Source: Methanomicrobiales archaeon
GTDB taxonomy: Archaea > Halobacteriota > Methanomicrobia > Methanomicrobiales > JACTUA01
Direction: 5' to 3'
Assembly: GCA_028678965.1 (NCBI GenBank)
Contig: JAJRCM010000062.1
Span: 1-5,657 of the forward strand
DNA length: 5,657 nt
The position numbers were made by a program, and so were the translations under genes. The notes under the pieces are model-generated. The model was not told where the DNA came from and ran no database searches. It was given only the letters and a program-made list of their open reading frames with translations. Shown piece by piece: positions 1 to 5,657 of the stretch (position 1 is the first letter of the stretch; every line of letters starts with the position of its first letter).

Positions 1-793
1 TCCCCAGTGTCTGGGGGGTGAGACCGAAGGTATGGTGCTCGAATACACCATGGACCCTTTCACCTTTCAGGGTGAAGCAGAGTGTGTGCCCGTTTCCCGC
101 GTTCACCAGGGTAATCCCCTCTTCCGCTTCCGCTTGGACCCAGGGATCGCAAAGCATACCAATCATTGCAGCAGGTCCGGTATCTATCACCAGGACCCCA
201 GGAACCTGTTCGCGGAGTGCGTGCATACGGCTCATCTCAGTTTGGGGGGGATCGGGTGCAAGAGCGTACACTGACCAGTCACCCTTCTCCAGCTGATTGC
301 GGATCAGCTCAAACCGGACGATCCGGTTACTCCTCCCCGGGCTGAATCCGTGATCCTGCACTGCGAATGCAGCAGCGTCGGGATAGGGAATCCCAAACTG
401 CTCACATACTCCCCTCAGTTCCCCGCCCATATAGTCAGAGGTGCGGATGCGAACCGCGTTATCGGGAACCGGCCCTGCTGTTATTTTCACTCCCATGCCC
501 TTTACCCGTTCTGCGCTGTCGTGGATGGTCAGTGCTGCCTTTTCTGTGGCATAAACTTCCAGTCCTGCCATTAAATGTTCCCGGACCGCCCGCACGATCG
601 GGCCTCCCCCCATGCAGAACCCTTCAAGAACAATAGGAAGATCATCTTTTCGTGCTTGGGTAATCTGCCCGGCTTTCACAACGGTGGGGGAGGGGAGTAC
701 CAGTTTCGGGCTCCGTTCAATTGGCTCATTCCGACGATGGATGAGGATATCCTGAGTGCCGGTTCCGATATCGATAATCAGCAGTGAATCCAT
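1..793 (-). CDS. DUF1786 family protein, ASKHA-like ATPase fold (partial, C-terminus beyond window)
   Basis: The minus strand stays open from an ATG at 793 to the left edge, giving 264 residues without the C-terminus. The sequence begins MDSLLIIDIGTGTQDILIHR. The DIGTGTQD stretch (residues 8-15) resembles the phosphate-1 loop of actin/Hsp70/sugar-kinase (ASKHA) folds, and NAGNGHT (231-237) resembles the second phosphate loop. A glycine-rich MGGGP follows Cys60. I recognise the whole as DUF1786, a family of mostly archaeal proteins of unknown function. Databases often label it 'pyruvate formate-lyase activating enzyme', but there is no CxxxCxxC radical-SAM cluster in the visible part, so that label is not supported. 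The start has a GGTGAT ribosome binding site nine bases upstream. The gene begins 22 bases after the nrdD stop, so it is probably the third gene of the nrdH-nrdD operon. No membrane segment or signal peptide is seen. The family call is fairly sure, the ATPase fold is an inference, and the function is unknown. Confidence 0.8.
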   Translation of the reverse strand, partial: MDSLLIIDIGTGTQDILIHRRNEPIERSPKLVLPSPTVVKAGQITQARKDDLPIVLEGFCMGGGPIVRAVREHLMAGLEVYATEKAALTIHDSAERVKGMGVKITAGPVPDNAVRIRTSDYMGGELRGVCEQFGIPYPDAAAFAVQDHGFSPGRSNRIVRFELIRNQLEKGDWSVYALAPDPPQTEMSRMHALREQVPGVLVIDTGPAAMIGMLCDPWVQAEAEEGITLVNAGNGHTLCFTLKGERVHGVFEHHTFGLTPQTLG

Positions 794-802
794 GACCTTT
801 GC

Positions 803-808
803 ATCACC
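803..808 (-). promoter_or_regulatory. Ribosome binding site of the DUF1786 gene
   Basis: On the minus strand GGTGAT lies nine bases before the ATG at 793, inside the 22-base gap after the nrdD stop. It matches the complement of an archaeal 16S 3' end (AUCACCUCC). It supports this start and suggests independent re-initiation within a polycistronic message. Confidence 0.6.
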
Positions 809-815
809 GCATACC

Positions 816-2999
816 CTAAGCAATCTGTTCTTTCCGGGTTTCCGGTGACCATCCGATAATCTGCTCCGGGTCAGGATTGAACTCCCGAAACTGCTTGAGT
901 GAAATGGTCAGATCGCGAGTGAAGGCAAAATACCCCACCTGGGAGTTGCGGCAGAGGTTCATCGCCATGTCCATGAGCCCTCGGGGATCCGGGCGGGCCT
1001 CACCCAACCATATATGCAGGATATTGCCTCCGTCCACAATGGGGAAGAAGACATGCTCGATCTCAATTCTCCTGGTGAGGGGGATAGTGGCGCAGGGGGC
1101 GACATGGGTGCCATTGGTGTAATAGATGGGGAGATCTCTCGTGGTATGACACTCCGCAAGTGCCTGCTTGAGGTCCCCCTTGATCACCTTCATTGCATGT
1201 TCTCTGAACCGGGAGTCAAGGAGATCGGCAACCGCGAACCGCTGACCGGTGGTCTCTGCAGGGGTGCGGGCGATGGCAATGGTCATATCGTGCTTCCGGG
1301 AGAGTTCGGCAGCATAGAGTTCCATCTCGGTCATGGCTCTCACCGCCAGCACAAAGGCTTCCTGGGATTCATGGAGCTGCATTCCGAGGTGGTGTTGTAC
1401 CATCTCGTTGACTCCCACGACCCCAATCGTGTAGACCAGGCCATTCAGATCGACAGCAACCGCACCTCGTTCTCCGGTGTTGGGATCCTTCGGACGCTGC
1501 ATGGCAAACGGCATCCGCTCGTGAGAACGGATCAGGTCCATCCAGCGGCGTTTTACCTTGAAAACCTCAATCGCGATATCCATCAGGGAGCGGAGTTCAA
1601 GGAAAAGGCGTTCATCATCTCCCTCTGCACGGTAAGCAGCCCGCGGGCAATTGATGGACACCACCTGCCAGGAACCCATAGAGAAGTGCATTCCCTCAAT
1701 AAAATTCATCTTGTCCTCAAACCGTCGGTCCCGTTCCGCGTTGGAGGAGAACTGGTAGGCGCAGCACTGATAACAGGATATTCCCTTTCCTGCTCCACGA
1801 TAGGGGGGGATCTGGTTGTCATAGTAGGGGGTGCCGAATTTGGATGCCAGCTCGAAGGTCGTCAGGTAGAGATCCCGGTAGGTCGGGAGGTCCGGGTGCT
1901 GCCGGTTGAACTCTGACAGTTCTTCCATGAAGTCTGGCTCAATGCTGATCTCGGGTTTAGGGAAGCTGAATGGTTTTCCCCAGTAATCTCCCTCCAGCAT
2001 TACTTCCATCAGGGCCTTGAAGAGAAGCCGCACCTCCCGTTCAAACTCGCCATAGGTCCGCAGGGGGGCCTGTTTCCCGTTCCAGACCTTTCCTTTATAC
2101 ACACAGGGGCGATTCTTCCACAGGGTGGGGACACCCGGGGTGAGCTGAACAGAGGAGAATACCAGCTGCCCACCCCGAGCGACCATCATCTGGGTCATCT
2201 CATAGACGAACATCTGCATCATCTGCTTGATGTCATCGTAGGACATTCCCTCAAAATAGGGAGCGAGGAAGGTGAGGAAATTATAGTACCCCTGTCCACC
2301 AGCAAAATTGGTCTGCGCCGATCCCAGGGCTTTTACCGCATGCAGGATGGCCACCTCTGCCCGCTTCGCCGGCCCGGCCACTGATGCCTTGGTCCCATTC
2401 CCGTCCGGCATCAGCCCGTAATAGAAAAAGTACCGCAGGTCCCAGTCCTGGCAGAATGGTCGTGTCCCGAAATATTCGAGATCGTGGATGTGCAGATCTC
2501 CGGTAAGGTGATAATCCGCAATAACTGGAGGTAGCTGGAGGAGGTACTGCTCCTTGCTGATCTTATCGGCCTTTTTCTTGTGGGAGGTTTCTGCATTCTC
2601 CTGGAGATTCGCATTATCTCGTGCTTCGAATCCCTTTCCTACATCGATCTGGTGGGCATCATAAACGGGAGTTCCCACCCGGGTGCAGACATTCCGGTAC
2701 TCGACCTTGCCCTCTTCGAGGAGCATGATGTTCACAATCTCCCTGATCAGGGGGCCGCTGAGATAGTCGAGACCGAGCCTCTGGATATGCTGCTCTACAT
2801 TCCTGGCAATACCTACCGCCCTCGAATAATCCAGCCCTTCTTTCCCGTAGAAGACTTCCACCAGTTTGGTCTCTTCAACGAGTTGCCGAACGATACGCTC
2901 CCGGTTCCAGTCTACGATGTGCCCATCTGACGTGCGTACCTTGGGCATGGGGGGTACAAAGACTCCATCGAGAGTTGTCTGTTTGCTGTGGGGGATCAA
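816..2999 (-). CDS. nrdD: Anaerobic (class III) ribonucleoside-triphosphate reductase, divergent C-terminus
   Basis: This 727-residue protein should reduce ribonucleoside triphosphates to deoxyribonucleotides in the cytoplasm by glycyl/thiyl radical chemistry. An N-terminal ATP-cone (about 19-110, with DGHIVDWNRERIV) is the likely allosteric domain. The catalytic barrel shows HIHDLEYFGTRPFCQDWDL (171-188), where Cys183 is the likely substrate-side cysteine. A finger loop ISCYQCCAYQF (407-417) should carry the thiyl-radical cysteine. Further family blocks are SINCPR (448-453), VNEMVQHHLGM (530-540), YYTNGTHVA (626-634) and HVFFPIVDGGNILHIWLGE (649-667). After GYFAFTRDL (689-697) most relatives carry a four-cysteine zinc site and an RxxGY radical motif. 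Here only 30 residues follow, with no cysteine, and IIGW (Gly716) is the only candidate radical site. The other frames do not restore the missing part. The start is TTG at 2999, four bases after GGTGATC and overlapping the nrdH-like stop as TTGA. ATG at 2948 (Met18) is a weaker alternative. The family is certain; normal activity is not shown. Confidence 0.95.
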   Translation of the reverse strand: MIPHSKQTTLDGVFVPPMPKVRTSDGHIVDWNRERIVRQLVEETKLVEVFYGKEGLDYSRAVGIARNVEQHIQRLGLDYLSGPLIREIVNIMLLEEGKVEYRNVCTRVGTPVYDAHQIDVGKGFEARDNANLQENAETSHKKKADKISKEQYLLQLPPVIADYHLTGDLHIHDLEYFGTRPFCQDWDLRYFFYYGLMPDGNGTKASVAGPAKRAEVAILHAVKALGSAQTNFAGGQGYYNFLTFLAPYFEGMSYDDIKQMMQMFVYEMTQMMVARGGQLVFSSVQLTPGVPTLWKNRPCVYKGKVWNGKQAPLRTYGEFEREVRLLFKALMEVMLEGDYWGKPFSFPKPEISIEPDFMEELSEFNRQHPDLPTYRDLYLTTFELASKFGTPYYDNQIPPYRGAGKGISCYQCCAYQFSSNAERDRRFEDKMNFIEGMHFSMGSWQVVSINCPRAAYRAEGDDERLFLELRSLMDIAIEVFKVKRRWMDLIRSHERMPFAMQRPKDPNTGERGAVAVDLNGLVYTIGVVGVNEMVQHHLGMQLHESQEAFVLAVRAMTEMELYAAELSRKHDMTIAIARTPAETTGQRFAVADLLDSRFREHAMKVIKGDLKQALAECHTTRDLPIYYTNGTHVAPCATIPLTRRIEIEHVFFPIVDGGNILHIWLGEARPDPRGLMDMAMNLCRNSQVGYFAFTRDLTISLKQFREFNPDPEQIIGWSPETRKEQIA

Positions 3000-3271
3000 C
3001 GTCGATCACCTGTGAGCTTTCCCTGAATGATGTCCTCACGCACTTCTCCATCTCTGAAGAGGTCGGTAGAGGTGAGGAATACCTCACCGATCTGGAGTAC
3101 TGGCGCTTCCCGGACAAAGACACCGTGAATCCGTAGCTCGGTGAGAGGACCTGCGGCTGCCATATTCTCTTCCTGGAAGAATATGCCGTTCTTCTGCAGA
3201 AAGTCCTTGAGCATTTCACAGTTCGGGCAATTTTCAAGTGAATATACCGTCAGCGGCGATGTCCCCTTCAT
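2996..3271 (-). CDS. Glutaredoxin/NrdH-like redoxin, probable reductant of NrdD
   Basis: This is a small thioredoxin-fold protein of 91 residues beginning MKGTSPLTVYSLENCPNC. The CPNC dithiol (Cys15, Cys18) follows the first strand, as in glutaredoxins and NrdH. REAPVLQIG (54-62) supplies the cis-proline (Pro57) and the next strand. The ATG at 3271 is preferred. An in-frame TTG at 3295 would give 99 residues but overlaps the probable TATA box, whose centre lies about 27 bases before the ATG, so the message is probably leaderless or nearly so. GGGAGG touches the ATG directly, too close for a normal ribosome binding site. The TGA stop overlaps the nrdD TTG start, implying translational coupling. 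Methanogen class III reductases have been described that use a NrdH-type redoxin, itself reduced by a ferredoxin-linked reductase, and this pairing fits that pattern. The substrate is inferred from context. A general disulfide reductase is the alternative. Confidence 0.85.
   Translation of the reverse strand: MKGTSPLTVYSLENCPNCEMLKDFLQKNGIFFQEENMAAAGPLTELRIHGVFVREAPVLQIGEVFLTSTDLFRDGEVREDIIQGKLTGDRR
3004..3010 (-). promoter_or_regulatory. Ribosome binding site deciding the TTG start of nrdD
   Basis: GGTGATC on the minus strand ends four bases before the TTG at 2999, within the last codons of the nrdH-like gene. It complements an archaeal 16S 3' end well and supports the non-ATG start over Met18 at 2948, which has only a weak GGAGT upstream. 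Confidence 0.6.
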
Positions 3272-3293
3272 CCTCCCACATCCATCGAGTACC

Positions 3294-3301
3294 AATTATA
3301 G
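3294..3301. promoter_or_regulatory. Putative shared bidirectional TATA box between the nrd and thpR units
   Basis: The 52-base gap between the two divergent start codons contains one clear AT-rich core, AATTATAG on the plus strand and CTATAATT on the minus strand. Its centre is about 25 bases from the thpR ATG at 3323 and about 27 bases from the redoxin ATG at 3271. Archaeal transcription usually starts roughly 25 bases from the TATA centre, so both messages would be leaderless or nearly so. Consistent with this, thpR has no ribosome binding site. A flanking AT-rich stretch TTAAAG extends it. The BRE match is weak on both sides, so the call rests on spacing and composition. Confidence 0.5.
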
Positions 3302-3322
3302 TTAAAGACACAATAATGTTTG

Positions 3323-3865
3323 ATGGTGAGAATTTTTATTGCTATTGATCTGCCCCGCTATATAAAAGAGCAGATCAGGGAGAGCCAGACTATTCTCTCC
3401 ACCACGGGGGCAAAACTGACCCTGGTCAATCCTGACGTTACCCATATCACCCTGAAATTCATCGGAGAGGTCGATCTTCCCCGCCTTGATGCTATCGTCA
3501 AAGCATTTTCCACCATCCTCTTTGAACCTTTTTCATACGAGGTTCATGGTATCGCGGGAAATAATCGCCATTCCCCCCGCGTGATCTGGGGGAATGTGCA
3601 GGATAAGGGGCATTGTGCCAGGCTTCACCATATCATCGAGGATACACTCTCACCCCTGGGTATTTCAAGGGAGAACAGGGCTTTCACCCCCCACATAACT
3701 TTTGCTCGGGTGAAGACATTTCATCCCTCCCTCCTTGCGGTTCTACGGGGTATATCCCAGACACAGCTGGGTTCGGGGGAAGTGCACGGCATACACCTGA
3801 AGAAAAGTACCCTCCTTGCCGATGGTCCACGGTATGAGGATATCGCAGAGGTCGTATGGTCATGA
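3323..3865 (+). CDS. thpR: RNA 2',3'-cyclic phosphodiesterase (LigT/ThpR, '2'-5' RNA ligase' family)
   Basis: This is a 180-residue member of the 2H phosphoesterase superfamily, the usual length for ThpR. It begins MVRIFIAIDLP, the typical first strand. The two signature catalytic motifs are HITLKF (41-46) and HITFAR (124-129). The known activity of the family is hydrolysis of RNA 2',3'-cyclic phosphates to 2'-phosphates, with a reversible 2'-5' ligation of tRNA halves in vitro. It acts in the cytoplasm. ATG at 3323 is chosen; an in-frame TTG at 3320 and GTG at 3326 are also possible. No ribosome binding site is visible, which fits a leaderless message from the box at 3294-3301. The 3' end overlaps the start of the CCA-adding enzyme gene, so the two are probably co-transcribed and may both act on RNA 3' ends. 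The family call is firm; the in vivo substrate is unknown. Confidence 0.92.
   Translation: MVRIFIAIDLPRYIKEQIRESQTILSTTGAKLTLVNPDVTHITLKFIGEVDLPRLDAIVKAFSTILFEPFSYEVHGIAGNNRHSPRVIWGNVQDKGHCARLHHIIEDTLSPLGISRENRAFTPHITFARVKTFHPSLLAVLRGISQTQLGSGEVHGIHLKKSTLLADGPRYEDIAEVVWS
3848..3852 (+). promoter_or_regulatory. Ribosome binding site of cca
   Basis: GAGGT lies inside the last codons of thpR, nine bases before the ATG at 3862 and only three bases before the alternative ATG at 3856. The spacing favours 3862 as the cca start. Confidence 0.45.
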
Positions 3866-5238
3866 GGAGTCCTATCGAAGAGGTGGTGTTGGAGGGCATT
3901 CGTCCAAAGAAGAAGGATATCGATCACATTACAACCGTCGCTGAACGACTGGTCGCTGCAGTAGATCGGAGTGGCATTGCCGAGGGCATGGTAGTTGGTT
4001 CCATTGCCCGGCACACCTGGCTCAATGGAGATCGGGACCTCGATATCTTCATGCTCTTTGACCCATCTCTCCCAAGGGAAGATCTGGAAGACAAGGGTCT
4101 CTCCCTCGCCCGCTCCATCGCCACAGAATTCGGTGCGCGGTACCGGGAGAAGTACGCCGAGCACCCCTACCTCAACGCTCAGCTGGAGGAACTGGATATC
4201 GATCTCGTACCTTGCTACCGGGTCCCCAGTGCCTGGGAGATCCAGAGTGCCGTAGACCGGACTCCCTTCCATACCCGCTATATCTCTGAACGGATCAACC
4301 CGCTCATCGATGATGTACTCCTTTTCAAACAGTTTGCCAAGGCAGGGGGATTCTATGGTTCCGATCAGATGACCGAGGGCTTTGCCGGCTATCTCTGCGA
4401 ACTCCTTGTATACTATTATGGTGGCTTTATTCCCCTTATCCGCGCCGCTTCATCCTGGAAAAAACGTACCATCATCGATATTGAGGGAATCGGAGCAAAA
4501 TCATTCGAAGATTCGCTGGTGGTCATCGATCCTGTCGATCCCAACCGGAATGTCGCCGCCTCGGTCTCCCTGACTCGGAAATTTGAATTTGTAGAACTGG
4601 CACGGGGATATCTCTCATCCCCTTCTGCCTGGTTCTTTACGGTCATTGATGAACCGCCTATCACTCAGGATGAATTACGTCTGATCCTCACCCAGCGGGA
4701 GACCGCACTGTATGGTCTCTTTATAAGGACGCCTCCCTTCATCCCCGATATCGTGGTTCCACAACTCCGAAAGAGCCTGGGGGCAATCCGCGGACTCCTG
4801 GAGAGGCATGGGTTTGTGGTGAACCGGGCTGACTGCTGCATGGGCGATGAGCGGTGTCTGATGATTCTCGAGCTCCTGGTGGACCGTCTCCCCCAGGTTC
4901 GCCGCCACATTGGACCTCCTCTCTGGACAGAAGAAAATGCCGGTAAATTCTTCTCCAAAGAGAGGGGGGCCATCTTCTCGGGTCCTTACATCGAAGATGG
5001 CCTCTATGTGGTAGAGATCCCGCGCCGGTACACAGATGTTGCATCCCTCCTCTCTTCAGGTGAAGTCCTGGAAACCGGACTGGGAAAGCACGTGAAGCAT
5101 TCGATGCGGGAGGGATGGCGGGTCGTGAGGGGGGCTGACTGCTGGGCAGAGGAATTTGCCCCGTTTCTCAGCAGATTCCTCAACCGGTCCTCCCCGCTGG
5201 GAAGAATCAGGCTGAGAGAAGCCCAACAAAACGGCTGA
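3862..5238 (+). CDS. cca: CCA-adding enzyme (archaeal class I tRNA nucleotidyltransferase)
   Basis: This 458-residue protein adds or repairs the 3' CCA of tRNAs from CTP and ATP without a nucleic-acid template. The nucleotidyltransferase head carries GSIARHTWLNGDRDLDIF (46-63). Gly46-Ser47 form the helical-turn motif, and Asp59 and Asp61 are the metal-binding carboxylates. The third is probably Asp114 in LDIDLVPCY (111-119). A conserved archaeal block follows, with FKQFAKAGGFYGSDQ (145-159), GFAGYLCELLVYYYGGF (163-179) and DPVDPNRNVAASVS (213-226). C-terminal tail-domain blocks include FFSKERGAIFSGPYIEDGLY (374-393) and GKHVKHSMREGWRV (428-441). The length is close to that of characterised archaeal enzymes. 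The start at 3862 gives an ATGA overlap with the thpR stop and a well-spaced ribosome binding site; ATG at 3856 would add two residues. No truncation or lost catalytic residue is seen. The TPR gene abuts downstream. Confidence 0.95.
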   Translation: MRSPIEEVVLEGIRPKKKDIDHITTVAERLVAAVDRSGIAEGMVVGSIARHTWLNGDRDLDIFMLFDPSLPREDLEDKGLSLARSIATEFGARYREKYAEHPYLNAQLEELDIDLVPCYRVPSAWEIQSAVDRTPFHTRYISERINPLIDDVLLFKQFAKAGGFYGSDQMTEGFAGYLCELLVYYYGGFIPLIRAASSWKKRTIIDIEGIGAKSFEDSLVVIDPVDPNRNVAASVSLTRKFEFVELARGYLSSPSAWFFTVIDEPPITQDELRLILTQRETALYGLFIRTPPFIPDIVVPQLRKSLGAIRGLLERHGFVVNRADCCMGDERCLMILELLVDRLPQVRRHIGPPLWTEENAGKFFSKERGAIFSGPYIEDGLYVVEIPRRYTDVASLLSSGEVLETGLGKHVKHSMREGWRVVRGADCWAEEFAPFLSRFLNRSSPLGRIRLREAQQNG

Positions 5239-5657
5239 ATGAGGCGGATGACTCTTCCGTTCAAAGAACCTGACGAGGATACCCGGCATAGGAATGGGAC
5301 GTACTTCGTTTCAGTCGGTCGATACGAACGGGCACTTTCCTGCTTTGAACGGGCAGTGAAGGAGGACCCTATCGCTGTTCACTCCTGGATATCGCTTGCC
5401 TATTGCCTTGACCGGTTGGGTCGCTCAATGGAGACAGTCCATGCTGCTGGCCGGGCTCTGGCACTTGATCCCTCCCACCTTGATGCTCTCTTCACCAGGG
5501 CAAAAGCCCTCTTCCATCTTGGACAGCTGGAGGAGACTATCCAGCTCCTGCTAACGGTGGTCCGTCTCGATCGCGGGCATGCCGAGGGATGGTACGTCAT
5601 GGGTAACTGCCATTATCATTTAGGGCATTATGAACCGGCCATCGAATGTTACCGGCA
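5239..5657 (+). CDS. Tetratricopeptide-repeat protein (partial, C-terminus beyond window)
   Basis: An open frame runs from ATG 5239 to the right edge, giving 139 complete codons. The start touches the cca stop (TGAATG), and an in-frame ATG at 5248 preceded by GAGGCGG is an alternative. After a short charged leader, TPR-like units follow with about 34-residue spacing. These are roughly residues 19-50 (GRYERALSCFERAVKEDP), 51-84 (LGRSMETVHAAGRALALDP), 85-118 (LGQLEETIQLLLTVVRLD) and a fourth starting GWYVMGNCHYHLGHYEPAIE, which continues past the edge. The helical consensus (G-x-Y/L-x-x-A, then A-x-x-x-D-P) is clear. No signal peptide or membrane segment is seen in the visible part. TPR arrays bind other proteins, but the partner cannot be told from the sequence. 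Its position suggests co-transcription with thpR and cca; a functional link is not shown. Confidence 0.85.
   Translation, partial: MRRMTLPFKEPDEDTRHRNGTYFVSVGRYERALSCFERAVKEDPIAVHSWISLAYCLDRLGRSMETVHAAGRALALDPSHLDALFTRAKALFHLGQLEETIQLLLTVVRLDRGHAEGWYVMGNCHYHLGHYEPAIECYR

Noticed and set aside
244..250. A run of seven G (seven C in the coding strand) in the DUF1786 gene as a slippage or frameshift site
   Set aside because: The reading frame continues cleanly on both sides with family-like sequence, so there is no sign that it is used or in error.
18..787. Several overlapping plus-strand open frames of 70-92 codons
   Set aside because: They are shadows of the DUF1786 gene on the minus strand, which is open across the whole stretch and has family motifs.
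816..935. A frameshift as the cause of the short NrdD tail
   Set aside because: Neither alternative minus-strand frame encodes the expected CxxC pairs or RxxGY motif before a stop, and there is no room before the next gene for the missing 30-40 residues.
1014..1916. A 300-codon open frame on the plus strand opposite nrdD
   Set aside because: It lies wholly inside the well-supported nrdD coding region, shows no recognisable domain or ribosome site, and is best explained by codon bias of the opposite strand.
3296..3319. An RNA gene or riboswitch between the divergent units
   Set aside because: The gap between start codons is about 50 bases and shows only an AT-rich core, too short and without stable inverted repeats for a structured RNA.
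3721..4272. A 183-codon minus-strand open frame across the thpR-cca junction
   Set aside because: It is antisense to two genes with catalytic motifs, and its protein has no recognisable features.

Overview
The window looks like archaeal chromosomal DNA, most likely from a methanogen of the Methanomicrobia (probably Methanomicrobiales; the order is an inference). The reasons are an archaeal class I CCA-adding enzyme, a class III (anaerobic) ribonucleotide reductase paired with a NrdH-like redoxin, a DUF1786 protein, ribosome binding sites reading GGTGAT(C) that match an archaeal 16S 3' end, a probable leaderless promoter, and moderate-to-high GC. It is densely coded: six protein genes, two of them cut by the window edges. 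I found no RNA gene, mobile element, CRISPR array or gap longer than about 50 bases.

The genes form two divergent, tightly packed units. Reading left on the minus strand from about 3271 are a small glutaredoxin/NrdH-like protein, a 727-residue NrdD, and a DUF1786 protein that runs off the left edge. The first two overlap by four bases (TTGA), and the third starts 22 bases after nrdD. This looks like an anaerobic deoxyribonucleotide-synthesis operon. The redoxin is the likely reductant for NrdD. DUF1786 looks like an ASKHA-fold ATPase of unknown role. The radical-SAM activase NrdG is not seen in the window.

Reading right on the plus strand from about 3323 are thpR (LigT-type RNA 2',3'-cyclic phosphodiesterase), cca (tRNA nucleotidyltransferase) and a TPR protein that runs off the right edge. 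thpR and cca overlap by ATGA, and cca and the TPR gene abut as TGAATG. The first two suggest a tRNA/RNA 3'-end unit. Between the two units, one AT-rich box at about 3294-3301 lies about 25 bases from each start codon and may serve both directions.

The most interesting point is the NrdD C-terminus. It ends about 38 residues after the conserved GYFAFT segment, has none of the four zinc-binding cysteines usual there, and offers only a non-canonical IIGW glycine (Gly716) as a radical site. Together with the CxxCC finger loop and the NrdH neighbour, this suggests a divergent redoxin-dependent class III reductase subtype.
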